64,000 nt of DNA, from positions 56,074 to 120,073 of the forward strand of contig NZ_LOKZ01000008.1 of the NCBI RefSeq assembly GCF_002211365.1, written 5' to 3'. Below, in pieces: positions 19,729 to 28,711 of the stretch. The notes under the pieces were generated by a model that worked only from the letters and a program-made list of their open reading frames with translations, made no database searches and had not been told where the DNA came from. The DNA comes from Rhizobium sp. R711 (GTDB lineage: Bacteria; Pseudomonadota; Alphaproteobacteria; Rhizobiales; Rhizobiaceae). Every line of letters starts with the position of its first letter. The first letter of the stretch is position 1. The position numbers and the translations under genes were made by a program.

Positions 19729-20676
19729 CTATGCGCCGAGCAGAAAAGCCCAGAACGTCACCGAGATGGCGCCGAGCGCGGTGGTCAGCGTGATTGTCGA
19801 GGCTGCCAGACTATGGCCGACACCGAAGCGATTGGCGATCAGCCAGGCGTTGACGCCCGTCGGAACGGACGAGATCAGCACGAGAGCGGCCGTCCAATCG
19901 CCGGCCAGGCCCACCAGGCGGCTTGCCGTCCAGACGCAGGCCGGCAACAGCAACAGCTTGAAGGCGGAGGTGACGCTGGCAATGCCCGCGTTGCCCGATA
20001 TCCCGTATTTTTCGAGCGCCATGCCGAGCGAGATCAGCGCAACCGGCCCAGCCACGCCAGCGATCTGATTGACGATGGATTCGACTGGCCCCGGCATGGT
20101 GAGACCGAGAAGATGCATGGTAGCGCCCCCGGCCAAGCCGATCACCAGAGGGTTCTTGAGGAGATTATGGGCGATCTGGCGCACCACTTTGGCGATGCTG
20201 CGCTCCGTCTTGCCGGCGATCTTGTGTTCGGCGCGCTCCATCATAATGGTCCCGATGATCATCATCACAGGAAGATGGACCGCGATCAGAATGGAGAGCG
20301 GCACGAGCCCCTTGTCGCCGACCGTGCGCTGGACGAGCGGCAAGCCGATGAAGATTGTGTTGGCGAAGGCTGACGACACTCCGGCCAGCACGCCGATGCG
20401 GTCATCGCGCCCGAAGAAGCGCGTCGCGGCGATATGGGCGGCGACCCATGTCACCGCAACGCCGGAGAAGTAGGCGATCCAGAGACGGAACGGCGAGGCA
20501 CCATGAAAATCAGCTTCGGCGATCGTGCGGAACAGTAACAACGGTACGGCGATCTTGAAGACGAACTCGCTCAGCGCATCCCCGATCTCCGCCTTCATCA
20601 GCCGCAGTTTCACGGTCAGCCAACCGATCAGGATCATGATGAAAATGGGAAGGACGTCGAAGATGATGGCTGACAT
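19729..20676 (-). CDS. AEC family (auxin efflux carrier-like) transporter
   Basis: 315 aa. About ten hydrophobic segments in two five-helix halves (FDVLPIFIMILIGWLTVKL at the N-terminus, ALGAISVTFWAFLLGA at the C-terminus). NTIFIGLPLVQRTVGDKGLV and the GVNAWLIANRFGVG motif are typical of the AEC/permease family PF03547. Bacterial members export malate, malonate or other small acids; the substrate here is unknown. Convergent with cycM. Confidence 0.9.
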   Translation of the reverse strand: MSAIIFDVLPIFIMILIGWLTVKLRLMKAEIGDALSEFVFKIAVPLLLFRTIAEADFHGASPFRLWIAYFSGVAVTWVAAHIAATRFFGRDDRIGVLAGVSSAFANTIFIGLPLVQRTVGDKGLVPLSILIAVHLPVMMIIGTIMMERAEHKIAGKTERSIAKVVRQIAHNLLKNPLVIGLAGGATMHLLGLTMPGPVESIVNQIAGVAGPVALISLGMALEKYGISGNAGIASVTSAFKLLLLPACVWTASRLVGLAGDWTAALVLISSVPTGVNAWLIANRFGVGHSLAASTITLTTALGAISVTFWAFLLGA

Positions 20677-21084
20677 TCAATGCGGCTGCCTTGCGAGAGA
20701 TGATTATGCGTAGCAGCAAATCGGACGAGATGACAAACACGCCGGGCATAAAAACAAAAAAAGCGGGCCTCGCCCGCTTTTCCGCATCCGGTCTGGCCGG
20801 ATAGCCGGTTCGCGAGCCGCCAGTTCATCCGTGGTCAGCGTCGCTCCGGTATCGTCGAAGGGCATCATCCCCTTCGCCATTGGCTGCAGCCCGCAAGCCG
20901 CTCATGCCAATCTCAATGAGCATCCCTATAAGGGTTGAAAATGACGCGGGGATGACGTCAGGGCGGCATTTTTGCGAAGCGCTGTCAGCCCGCCGCAATC
21001 TCCTGTTATCAACGGCTCTTGTGCCGGCCGACAAAATCGTGCGATGTCGCATCTTGGCTGGGGAGACCAACATGGGGGTAAATT
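20677..21084. other. Intergenic region upstream of the cold-shock gene
   Basis: 408 bp without a supported gene. It holds a terminator hairpin (20763-20777) near the AEC side and the leader of the cold-shock gene on the other. I see no convincing promoter, tRNA or repeat; short frames here lack ribosome sites and family resemblance. Confidence 0.6.
20763..20777. terminator. Short bidirectional terminator
   Basis: GCGGGC, loop CTC, GCCCGC, with an A-run before it (AAACAAAAAAA) and TTTT after it, so it can act on either strand. No gene ends right next to it; it may separate the AEC promoter region from the csp unit. Confidence 0.75.
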
Positions 21085-21294
21085 TTGCCAACAGGTAAAG
21101 TCAAGTGGTTCAACCAGGACAAGGGCTTTGGGTTCATCACGCCGGATGACGGAAGCACCGATGTCTTCCTGCACATCACGGCCGCCCAACGCGGCGGGAT
21201 CGACACCGTGAAAGAGGGAATGGGCATAGCGTTCGAAGTGGCGCAGGACCGTCGGACCGGCAGAACCTCTGCCGACAATATCCGGCAACTTTGA
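21085..21294 (+). CDS. Cold-shock domain protein (CspA family)
   Basis: 69 aa from TTG 21085 (GGGGGT upstream). RNP1-like [10 protein letters not shown] and RNP2-like VFLHI motifs of the single CSD fold; the opening [17 protein letters not shown] is canonical. An upstream ATG (21072) is in another frame. It binds single-stranded RNA/DNA as an RNA chaperone. It ends just before a strong GAAA-loop hairpin. The TTG start could limit translation initiation. Confidence 0.93.
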   Translation: MPTGKVKWFNQDKGFGFITPDDGSTDVFLHITAAQRGGIDTVKEGMGIAFEVAQDRRTGRTSADNIRQL

Positions 21295-21300
21295 AATGAT

Positions 21301-21324
21301 CAGTGCGGCCGAAAGGCCGCACTG
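21301..21324 (+). terminator. GAAA-tetraloop hairpin after the cold-shock gene
   Basis: CAGTGCGGCC, GAAA, GGCCGCACTG: a perfect 10-bp stem closed by a GNRA tetraloop, beginning 6 bp past the stop. It lacks a T-run (GCTTTGAC follows), so it may be an RNA-stabilising 3' hairpin or a weak terminator rather than a strong intrinsic one. Confidence 0.7.
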
Positions 21325-21345
21325 GCTTTGACGCGCGGAGACAAT

Positions 21346-21885
21346 ATGAAGCGTAGCTTGACTGTCTGCTTCTTCATGCTTGTGGTGACCGGACCGTCAT
21401 TTGCCGACGACGCGAGCTCGAAGCTTGCGTTCTTCTACGACAGCTGCGTGTCCTCCGGTCCAGATTTCGAACGTACATCAGAGCGCGCGAAAACAGACGA
21501 ATGGCCTTCCATGGCACAGGATCTGGCGCTGACCTTCACACCGATGGAAAACCCCGAAGCGCTGGAAGGGTGGATCGTCAGCGGCGGTGAAAGCGACAGT
21601 TTTCAGGCGCTAGTGGTCTCGCGAGCGGACGTTGGGGGCAAAACCATCGAAGGTTGCACGGTGGCATTGGGCGACGTCGATGCAACTGTCTTCGAGAAGG
21701 CCTTAGTCGAGAAAGTGAACGCTGTCTCGGCAGGTGAAGAGCAAGGGCAGGATCGCGTCTACAAGCGATATACGGCCAGCATCAACGGGCGCGACGAAGC
21801 AATTACCCTGACGCTTCCACTCTATGCCAAGGGCTCCGATCAGATTATCGCAAGCGCCGTGGCAGAGCAGCAAATCGAGCACTAG
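21346..21885 (+). CDS. Hypothetical secreted protein
   Basis: 179 aa from ATG 21346 with GGAG 5 nt upstream. Signal peptide of about 20 residues (MKRSLTVCFFMLVVTGPSFA, cut before DDAS). The mature protein has cysteines near residues 36 (DSCVSSG) and about 107 (GCTVAL) that may pair, and no membrane segment. Not recognised; probably periplasmic. The following 300 bp carries no clear gene. Confidence 0.65.
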   Translation: MKRSLTVCFFMLVVTGPSFADDASSKLAFFYDSCVSSGPDFERTSERAKTDEWPSMAQDLALTFTPMENPEALEGWIVSGGESDSFQALVVSRADVGGKTIEGCTVALGDVDATVFEKALVEKVNAVSAGEEQGQDRVYKRYTASINGRDEAITLTLPLYAKGSDQIIASAVAEQQIEH

Positions 21886-22213
21886 ATCGCCCACCACGGG
21901 CAATGCAGCCTTTCAATTCATATGAGATTTTAATTCCAGGCGCCGGGCGTCCGAATGGAATGACTATGGCTTTGTCTCCATCCTTGTGACGAGACGTGAC
22001 CGTTGGCCACCTGTCGACGGCATCTTCACTTTCGCCAACCGGCGGGAGCCCTACATACGTCGCCAAAGGAAGCCATTTGTCACGGAGATCAAGAAATTTT
22101 CCCAGGTCGCCATCAAAAAGCGCCGCTCCTTTGAAGAAGGCCAGCCCCGACGATGAGAAGTGCGTCCGCGGTGAGTTTACGCCGTGCGCACAACCAAACG
22201 AAAGGCCACTAGG
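21886..22213. other. Gap without a supported gene
   Basis: 328 bp between two small hypothetical genes. A minus-strand frame (about 21845-22288) is open and could encode some 130 residues, but it overlaps both neighbours, has no clear ribosome site and mixed codon use. I leave it unannotated. Confidence 0.4.
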
Positions 22214-22453
22214 ATGGTGAGCAGGAGCGTCCCTCATGAGTATTTTTTCCTGAATGGCTCGCGGTCTGATGGACCGGTCATCGGCCATATCGATGGCAGA
22301 CCCATCCCTGCTCGCGTGATCGACACCAGAGGCAGCCGCTATCGCTTCGTGGGAGTTGCTCGCCGCGACCGACGCGGCAGGCTCGATGTGTCCGCCTTGC
22401 GCAAGAACGAGTGGCTTGTGGTTCCCGACCTCATCTATGCGGCCGTTGCTTGA
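22214..22453 (+). CDS. Small conserved-looking hypothetical protein
   Basis: 79 aa if started at ATG 22214 (an AGG directly abuts the codon; GTG 22217 or the upstream frame to 22184 are alternatives). It reads like a compact beta-rich protein (GPVIGHIDGRPIPARVIDTR, then YRFVGVARRDRRGRLDVSAL, then NEWLVVPDLIYAA). No signal peptide. Not recognised by name; its composition is gene-like. The start is uncertain. Confidence 0.5.
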   Translation: MVSRSVPHEYFFLNGSRSDGPVIGHIDGRPIPARVIDTRGSRYRFVGVARRDRRGRLDVSALRKNEWLVVPDLIYAAVA

Positions 22454-22629
22454 GACACAGCCTCATTGAAACGTCGCTGTCACGCCGTCGGACTGCTCGT
22501 GGCATTTCATTCGTCACAGCCGCGTTTTTGCGATCGATTGAAAGCTCTAACGGCATTTCCGCTTCCCATGCGGCGAAAATTCGCTAAGACCGGTCACCGG
22601 CTATCACCTAAACCGGGACCTTCCCTTTC

Positions 22630-23622
22630 ATGACCAAATTCGATGTTCTGACTGTCGGCAACGCCATCGTCGATATCATCGCGCGTTGCGACGACCAGTT
22701 CCTCATTGACAACGAGATCACAAAGGCGGCGATGAACCTCATCGATGCCGAGCGCGCCGAGCTTCTCTATGCGCGCATGGGACCGGCGGTAGAGGCCTCC
22801 GGCGGTAGCGCCGGCAACACGGCGGCAGGTGTCGCGAGCTTCGGCGGCAAGGCTGCCTATTTCGGCAAAGTCGCGGAAGACCAGCTCGGCGAGATCTTCG
22901 CCCACGATATCCGTGCACAAGGCGTTCACTATCAGACGCAGCCGAAGGGGACATTCCCGCCGACCGCTCGCTCAATGATCTTCGTCACCGACGACGGCGA
23001 ACGCTCGATGAACACCTATCTCGGCGCCTGTGTCGAGCTCGGACCCGAAGACGTCGAGGTCGACGTGGTCGCCCAGTCCAAGGTCACCTACTTCGAGGGT
23101 TATCTCTGGGATCCGCCGCGCGCCAAGGAAGCGATCCGCGAATGCGCCCGTGTCGCCCACGAGAACGGCCGCGAAATGTCGATGACGCTTTCCGACAGCT
23201 TCTGCGTTGACCGCTATCGCGGCGAATTCCTCGACCTGATGCGCTCCGGCACTGTCGACATCGTCTTTGCCAATCGTCAGGAAGCGCTGGCACTCTACGA
23301 AACCGACGACTTCGAAGGGGCGCTGAACAGCATCGCCAAGGACTGCAAGATCGCCGCCGTGACGATGAGCGAGAACGGCGCCGTGATCCTGAAGGGCAAC
23401 GAGCGCTTCTACGTGGACGCGATCAAGATCAAGCAACTGGTCGATACCACAGGTGCGGGCGATCTGTTCGCCGCGGGCTTCCTCTACGGCTACACGCAAG
23501 GTCGGACGCTGGAAGATTGCGGCAAGCTCGGCTGCCTTGCCGCCGGTATCGTGATCCAGCAGATCGGCCCGCGTCCGATGAAGTCGCTTGCCGAAGCCGG
23601 CAAGCAGGCGAACCTTACTTAA
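22630..23622 (+). CDS. Adenosine kinase-type PfkB carbohydrate kinase
   Basis: 330 aa. PfkB family: N-terminal VLTVGNAIVDIIARCDDQFL, ASGGSAGNTAAGVASFGGKA, and the C-terminal signature with catalytic Asp VDTTGAGDLFAAGFLYGYTQ. Closest in pattern to the adenosine kinases of alphaproteobacteria (adenosine to AMP, purine salvage). Its 3' end overlaps the convergent SH3 gene by 8 bp. Confidence 0.9.
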   Translation: MTKFDVLTVGNAIVDIIARCDDQFLIDNEITKAAMNLIDAERAELLYARMGPAVEASGGSAGNTAAGVASFGGKAAYFGKVAEDQLGEIFAHDIRAQGVHYQTQPKGTFPPTARSMIFVTDDGERSMNTYLGACVELGPEDVEVDVVAQSKVTYFEGYLWDPPRAKEAIRECARVAHENGREMSMTLSDSFCVDRYRGEFLDLMRSGTVDIVFANRQEALALYETDDFEGALNSIAKDCKIAAVTMSENGAVILKGNERFYVDAIKIKQLVDTTGAGDLFAAGFLYGYTQGRTLEDCGKLGCLAAGIVIQQIGPRPMKSLAEAGKQANLT

Positions 23623-24154
23623 AGGCTTCGCCTGGATATGCGCCCCAGATTTCCGACTGCGCCACCCAGCCTTCGGCGCCGTCGCTCTTGGCGAAGCACC
23701 AATCGCCATTGCATTCGCCGATGTTCATCATAACGCCGGGCTCCAGCTTGGCGACGATGCTTGCCGACGGCAGAGCGTCCCGACGCATGTTGACGTAGAC
23801 GGACTTGCCCTTGCCCTTCATCCACGGGGCCGCGATCGCCGCACGCGAGCCCGACAGCAGCGATTGGTTGACCCAACCCTCGGTGCCGTCGGCATCGCGG
23901 ATCTGACGCCAGTTATCGTATTCCTGAATAATCTCGACCGGCAGGCCGGCCTTCAGATACATCCATGAGGCCGCATAGTCGGTGCCGGGGCCGATGCGCA
24001 GGTTGACGCGCTTTGACTTGAGCGTGACGAAGCGCGGCAGCGGCAGACCGCTCGGTCCCTTTGCAGCCTGTGCGGCAGCCATTTCAGCCGTTCCCGCCGA
24101 AAGCACGAAACCGATCGCAAGGGCGAGGCAAGATTTCAGGACTTTGCTATGCAT
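23615..24154 (-). CDS. Secreted SH3-domain protein
   Basis: 179 aa. Signal peptide (MHSKVLKSCLALAIGFVLSA, then GTAEMAAAQ). Two bacterial SH3-like repeats: VNLRIGPGTDYAASWMYLKA, then VEIIQEYDNWRQIRDADG, and VYVNMRRDALPSASIVAKLE, then GDWCFAKSDGAEGWVAQSEI. Such proteins bind the cell wall or periplasmic partners; the target is unknown. Divergent from the hydroxyacid dehydrogenase gene. Confidence 0.9.
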   Translation of the reverse strand: MHSKVLKSCLALAIGFVLSAGTAEMAAAQAAKGPSGLPLPRFVTLKSKRVNLRIGPGTDYAASWMYLKAGLPVEIIQEYDNWRQIRDADGTEGWVNQSLLSGSRAAIAAPWMKGKGKSVYVNMRRDALPSASIVAKLEPGVMMNIGECNGDWCFAKSDGAEGWVAQSEIWGAYPGEAFK

Positions 24155-24335
24155 GGGACTTCCGTTTGCTCAGAGGAGGGCAGGACTGCTGCCTGATTCC
24201 GGGAATTCGACATTCCTGCGCACGCTGAGCGAGTTTTGTTTGTCTTCGCGCGCGGGTCTGGTAGAAAATGCCCGGAACGGGAAAATTATCCCGCGTCTTG
24301 GTTAAGGACCTCTTTACAAGTTAGCGCCGGCGCAC

Positions 24336-25337
24336 ATGACGACGAAGAAAAAACCGAAGGTCTACATCACGCGGAAGCTGCCCGACGCAGTCGAGACGCG
24401 CATTCGCGAACTCTTCGACGCGGAACTCAATATCGACGATGCGCCACGCTCCAAGTCCGAGCTGATTGCTGCGGTCAAAAGCGCCGACGTGCTGGTACCG
24501 ACCGTCACCGACCGGATCGACGCCAGCCTGATCGAAGAGGCCGGGCCGCAGCTGAAGCTGATCGCCAGCTTCTCGAACGGCACCGACCACATCGACGTCG
24601 AAGCGGCGGCCCGCAAGGGCATCACCGTCACGAACACGCCGAACGTGCTGACTGAAGACACGGCCGACATGACCATGGCGCTTATCCTCGCTGTGCCGCG
24701 CCGCTTGGGCGAAGGTGCGCGAGTGCTGACCGACCATCCGGGCGAATGGCCCGGCTGGTCGCCGACCTGGATGCTCGGCCGGCGCATCCACGGCAAGCGC
24801 ATCGGCATCGTTGGCATGGGGCGGATCGGCACCGCCGTTGCGCGCCGCGCCAAGGCTTTCGGCCTCTCGATCCATTATCACAACCGCAAGCGGGTGAACC
24901 CGGCGACAGAAGACGAGTTGGAAGCGACCTACTGGGAAAGCCTTGACCAGATGCTTGCCCGTGTGGACATCGTTTCGGTCAACTGCCCTTCGACACCGGC
25001 AACATTCCACCTGCTTTCAGCGCGCCGCCTGGCCCTGCTGCAGCCAACCGCCTATCTGGTCAATACCGCGCGCGGCGACGTCATCGACGAAGCGGCGCTG
25101 ATCAAAAGTCTGCGTGAAGGCAAGCTGGCAGGTGCGGGTCTCGATGTCTTCGAGAACGAACCGGCGGTCAACCCGAAGCTGGTCAAACTGGCGAATGAAG
25201 GCAAGGTCGTGCTTCTGCCGCACATGAGCTCGGCAACGATCGAAGGCCGTATCGACATGGGCGACAAGGTGATCATCAACATACGGACTTTCATCGACGG
25301 CCATCGCCCGCCAAACCGCGTGCTGCCAGGCCGTTAG
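24336..25337 (+). CDS. D-isomer-specific 2-hydroxyacid dehydrogenase (glyoxylate/hydroxypyruvate reductase-like)
   Basis: 333 aa. NAD(P)-binding signature GKRIGIVGMGRIGTAVARRA, then VDIVSVNCPSTPATFHLLSA, and catalytic residues Arg (VNTARGDVID), Glu (LDVFENEPAVN) and His (VLLPHMSSATIEGR). The general architecture and length match bacterial glyoxylate reductases. It reduces 2-oxo acids to D-2-hydroxy acids. It converges with a GNAT gene; the two stop codons overlap by 4 bp (25334-25337). Confidence 0.92.
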   Translation: MTTKKKPKVYITRKLPDAVETRIRELFDAELNIDDAPRSKSELIAAVKSADVLVPTVTDRIDASLIEEAGPQLKLIASFSNGTDHIDVEAAARKGITVTNTPNVLTEDTADMTMALILAVPRRLGEGARVLTDHPGEWPGWSPTWMLGRRIHGKRIGIVGMGRIGTAVARRAKAFGLSIHYHNRKRVNPATEDELEATYWESLDQMLARVDIVSVNCPSTPATFHLLSARRLALLQPTAYLVNTARGDVIDEAALIKSLREGKLAGAGLDVFENEPAVNPKLVKLANEGKVVLLPHMSSATIEGRIDMGDKVIINIRTFIDGHRPPNRVLPGR

Positions 25338-25807
25338 GCCAAGACCGGCTTGCGCATCTCGATCGACGTCGTCCTGGTGAAGCCGGGATGCGCGTTTTCG
25401 GCAGTCTTCTCAAATCCCCAGCGCATGAAGACGTCATGATTCTCGACAAGCTCGATGCGGGTCTCGAGCCGCAGTGACGGCAGTGCGCGGTCTCGTGCCA
25501 CCTGCTCGGCAATGGCCAGCAGCTTGCGACCGATGCCCCGGCCCTGGGCGTCCGGGGCAATCGCCAGCTTGCCGACATAAAGGCAGCCTTCTTCCGGTCG
25601 CAGAAAGACGCAGCCGCACAAGATACCGCCTTCCATAGCCGCATGGGCGATTTCGGAGCGCGCCTTATCTGCCAACGTCGCCGGCGTAAGCTTCAAGGCC
25701 GAAGACGGTGGATCGATGCGATCATTCATATAGGCGAACGACGACAGGACCAGCGCCAACAGCTCGTCCCAGCGCTGAAAATCTTCGTCGATGCGAACGA
25801 TGTTCAT
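25334..25807 (-). CDS. GNAT family N-acetyltransferase
   Basis: 157 aa. Motif A LYVGKLAIAPDAQGRGIGRK (Q-G-R-G-I-G) is clear; the C-terminus RWGFEKTAENAHPGFTRTTS is GNAT-like. The start overlaps the moeB stop (ATGA at 25804-25807), so it is the last gene of a recF-moeB-GNAT chain. The acceptor is unknown. Confidence 0.88.
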   Translation of the reverse strand: MNIVRIDEDFQRWDELLALVLSSFAYMNDRIDPPSSALKLTPATLADKARSEIAHAAMEGGILCGCVFLRPEEGCLYVGKLAIAPDAQGRGIGRKLLAIAEQVARDRALPSLRLETRIELVENHDVFMRWGFEKTAENAHPGFTRTTSIEMRKPVLA

Positions 25808-26628
25808 GATGCCTGGCGCTGCCTCTGGCGGCGGCGCTTGTAGCGGATCGTATCGAAGCGGGCGGCAAGCGCATCGTAGAGCAACAGCCGGCCAATTAGC
25901 GGTTCGCCGGTACCGGTGACAAGCTTGATCGCTTCCATCGCCATCAGCGTGCCGATCACACCCGTCAGCGCGCCGATGATGCCAGTCTCGGCACAGGCTG
26001 GGATCAGTCCTGCCGGCGGCTTCTCGGGGAAGAGATCGCGATAGGTCGGGTTTGGCGTCCCGTCCTCGGCCATTTCGTAAGGCTTCAGAACGGTGACGGA
26101 GCCATCGAAGCGACCGACAGCGCCGGTCACCAATGGGATTTGCGCAGCCTCGGCGGCGTCGGCTGCCGTATAGCGCGTATCAAAATTATCGGAGCCGTCG
26201 ATCAGCAGATCGAAGCCAGAGAGATGACGGCGCGCCGAATCCGGTGAGAAGCGCTCTTCAAAGCGGATCACGTTAACGTGCGGGTTCAGGCGGGCGATCG
26301 CGAAGGCGGCGCTTTCCGTCTTCAGCTCGCCGATCGTTCCGGAATCGTGGATCACCTGCCGCTGCAGGTTGGAGAGCGAAACGCGGTCGTCATCGGCAAT
26401 GCCGATCGTGCCGACACCGGCGGCCGCCAGATACTGCAGGACCGGCGCTCCCAGCCCGCCGGCACCGATGACCAGCACGCGGGCAGCTTTCAACTTCTGC
26501 TGGCCTGCGCCACCGATCTCAGGAAGCAGGATATGACGCTGATATCGCGCGATTTCTTCCGGGCTGAGGGGTTCCATGGGCGCGATGCTAACACGGCCTT
26601 TGGTCGAGGGGGAAGCGGCATCGGTCAT
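25804..26628 (-). CDS. moeB: MoeB/ThiF/HesA family adenylyltransferase
   Basis: 274 aa. ATP-binding VLVIGAGGLGAPVLQYLAAA, then GIADDDRVSLSNLQRQVIHD, the adenylation site NPHVNVIRFEERF and IDGSDNFDTRYTAADAA; one Cys in LIPACAETGIIGALTGVIGT. It adenylates the C-terminal Gly of a ubiquitin-like sulfur carrier (MoaD or ThiS). No C-terminal rhodanese domain; the tail YKRRRQRQRQAS is unusually basic. The start overlaps the recF stop (ATGA). The choice between MoeB and ThiF is not certain from sequence alone. Confidence 0.88.
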   Translation of the reverse strand: MTDAASPSTKGRVSIAPMEPLSPEEIARYQRHILLPEIGGAGQQKLKAARVLVIGAGGLGAPVLQYLAAAGVGTIGIADDDRVSLSNLQRQVIHDSGTIGELKTESAAFAIARLNPHVNVIRFEERFSPDSARRHLSGFDLLIDGSDNFDTRYTAADAAEAAQIPLVTGAVGRFDGSVTVLKPYEMAEDGTPNPTYRDLFPEKPPAGLIPACAETGIIGALTGVIGTLMAMEAIKLVTGTGEPLIGRLLLYDALAARFDTIRYKRRRQRQRQAS

Positions 26629-27749
26629 TCGAAAACCTTTCCATCGGCAACGGTGAAGAACTGCGCACGCTCGCCGAGGGCGGAGAACATGGCGCGATCC
26701 GTGCCTGTCATGAAGGCCTGACCGCCGAGCGCGTCAATGAGGTCGAACAGCGCAGCCCGCCTTCCCTCGTCGAGATGCGCGGCGATCTCATCGAGCAAGA
26801 GGACCGGCGCGTGGTCGGTGAGATTGGCGACCAGCCGCGCATGGGCAAGAATCAGCCCGACCAGCAGGGCCTTCTGCTCGCCGGTGGAGCAGCGCGCTGC
26901 TTCCATCTGCTTCTGCCGGTGGCGGACAAGCAGATCGGCGCGATGGGGGCCCTCGAGCGTGCGACCGGCCGCGGCGTCGCGGTAGCGGCTCTCCGCAAGC
27001 ATGACCGCATACTCATCCTCAAGATCGACGGCGGGGCGCGAGAACTGACCATCCATGAAGCCGGCAAGCTCGAGCGCTGCAGCAGGAAAGGGCGAGGTTT
27101 CGTGCGTCTCTTCGATGAGGCGGGCAAGAAGGCCGAGCATCTCCTGGCGTGCCATCGCCATGGCAATGCCAAGGCTCGCCATTTGCTGTTCGAGGCCGGA
27201 GAGCCAGGCGGGATCGAAGCGGCGCTCGTCGAGCAGCTTGTTGCGGCTGCGCATGGCGCGCTCGAAATCGCTGGCACGGCGGCCATGGGCCGGATCGAGC
27301 GACAGCACGAGCCGATCAAGGAAACGGCGGCGCTCGGACGAGCCACCGGTGAACAGCCCATCCATCGAGGGCGTCAGCCATAGGAGGCGCAGATGATCGG
27401 TCAGTTCATCCGCCGCCTTTGCGGGCGTGCCGTTGATGCGCAGGCGCCGGGACGCACTGTCATCGGTGGTGTCGACACCGGTGCCGATCTCCACCTCGCC
27501 TTCCATACCGTCAAGCTCGGCGAAGATCGAGAAACCAGCAGTCGCGCCGACGCGGGTGACATCGCCATAGGTGGCACGGCGCAGACCGCGGCCTGGCGAC
27601 AGGAAGGAAACGGCTTCCATCAGATTGGTCTTGCCGGCGCCATTGTCTCCCGTCAGCACCACATGCCGACCATCGAGCGACAGCGAGACTGACGCGTAAT
27701 TGCGAAAGTCGGTGAGCTTGAGACGGGACAGGGAGACCTTGTGCGGCAT
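26625..27749 (-). CDS. recF: DNA replication and repair protein RecF
   Basis: 374 aa from ATG 27747-27749 (MPHKVSLSRLKLTDFRNYAS); the upstream 36 codons are not family-like. ABC-type ATPase: Walker A LTGDNGAGKTNLMEAVSFLS, signature CSTGEQKALLVGLILAHARL, Walker B PVLLLDEIAAHLDEGRR. It loads RecA at gaps with RecO and RecR. It is coupled to moeB by ATGA. This locus is away from dnaA-dnaN, as is usual in rhizobia. Confidence 0.96.
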   Translation of the reverse strand: MPHKVSLSRLKLTDFRNYASVSLSLDGRHVVLTGDNGAGKTNLMEAVSFLSPGRGLRRATYGDVTRVGATAGFSIFAELDGMEGEVEIGTGVDTTDDSASRRLRINGTPAKAADELTDHLRLLWLTPSMDGLFTGGSSERRRFLDRLVLSLDPAHGRRASDFERAMRSRNKLLDERRFDPAWLSGLEQQMASLGIAMAMARQEMLGLLARLIEETHETSPFPAAALELAGFMDGQFSRPAVDLEDEYAVMLAESRYRDAAAGRTLEGPHRADLLVRHRQKQMEAARCSTGEQKALLVGLILAHARLVANLTDHAPVLLLDEIAAHLDEGRRAALFDLIDALGGQAFMTGTDRAMFSALGERAQFFTVADGKVFE

Positions 27750-27936
27750 TCGATATCCGGATTCGTGGTGCCCGAGAGCTAAGCGCAACGAGGACGGATG
27801 GCAAGGGTGCGAGGTCCAGTCGGTATGCCGATGGCGGAATGAGCACGCACCTGGCACGAGATCGGCGCGATAGAAGGTGGATGTTGGCCCCGACGTTGGA
27901 CGATTGTATGATAACGTCGAGACCGGGGGGACTTCG

Positions 27937-28650
27937 ATGAGACGTTTGACGAAAACGCGGATGGTGGTTAGCGGTGTGGCGATCCTATTGGTTGCGTATC
28001 TGCTCGTCGCCTACTTCTTCGTGCCTGAAATATGGATCCATCGCGACGCCGGCCATATCGCGGAATTTGGCCCAATGGTGACCACCACCAAACAGGACAT
28101 TCCGGGCGACCCCATCAATGTCGGGCTTGTCGGTTCGAAGGAGGGTGTGCTCCGTGCATTCGCGTCGGCTGGATGGGATCCGGCTGACAAGATCACGCTA
28201 CGGACATCGGCCGAAATCGGCTTGAGCGTCGTGCTCGATCGGCCCGACCTAGACGCTCCAGTGAGCCCATTGCTGTTCGAGGGCCGCCAACAGGATCTGG
28301 CTTTTGAAAAGGCCGTTGGCAAGAGCGCCGATGAACGCCACCACGTCCGTTTCTGGGAAACCAAGAAGAGCGGTGAAGATGGGCGACCACTCTGGCTCGG
28401 CTCGGCGAGCTTTGACCGCGGTGTTGGTTTCAGCCACGACACCGGCCAGATCACCCATCACATTGCGCCTGATGTCGATGCCGAGCGGGATCTTGTTATC
28501 GGAGATCTTCAGACGGCCGAGCAATTGTCCTCCACCTATGAAATCCCGGGCATCGGCGCCACGAAGACCGGTCGCAACGGCGGCGGCGACCCGTATTTCA
28601 CCGATGGGAAAGCACTGATCGGCGTGCTGCGTGGCCCCGCCACGCCCTAA
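27937..28650 (+). CDS. LssY C-terminal domain membrane-anchored protein
   Basis: 237 aa from ATG 27937 (GGGGGG upstream). One N-terminal membrane segment (VVSGVAILLVAYLLVAYFFV), then an LssY_C-type domain: GDPINVGLVGSKEGVLRAFA, AGWDPADKITLRTSAEIGLS, VSPLLFEGRQQDLAFEKAVG, then HHVRFWETKK. In Legionella this domain is fused to a PAP2 phosphatase; here it stands alone, as often in rhizobia. Function unknown. It starts divergently from recF. Confidence 0.8.
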   Translation: MRRLTKTRMVVSGVAILLVAYLLVAYFFVPEIWIHRDAGHIAEFGPMVTTTKQDIPGDPINVGLVGSKEGVLRAFASAGWDPADKITLRTSAEIGLSVVLDRPDLDAPVSPLLFEGRQQDLAFEKAVGKSADERHHVRFWETKKSGEDGRPLWLGSASFDRGVGFSHDTGQITHHIAPDVDAERDLVIGDLQTAEQLSSTYEIPGIGATKTGRNGGGDPYFTDGKALIGVLRGPATP

Positions 28651-28711
28651 CCCGCTTCCAAGCTGCGCCAGATCGGTGGAAGATGCGGACCGAATCACGA
28701 GAGGTGCGCCG

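Noticed and set aside
21845..22288. Minus-strand frame of 147 codons between two small hypothetical genes
   Set aside because: Overlaps both neighbours, mixed codon use, no convincing ribosome site, no family resemblance.
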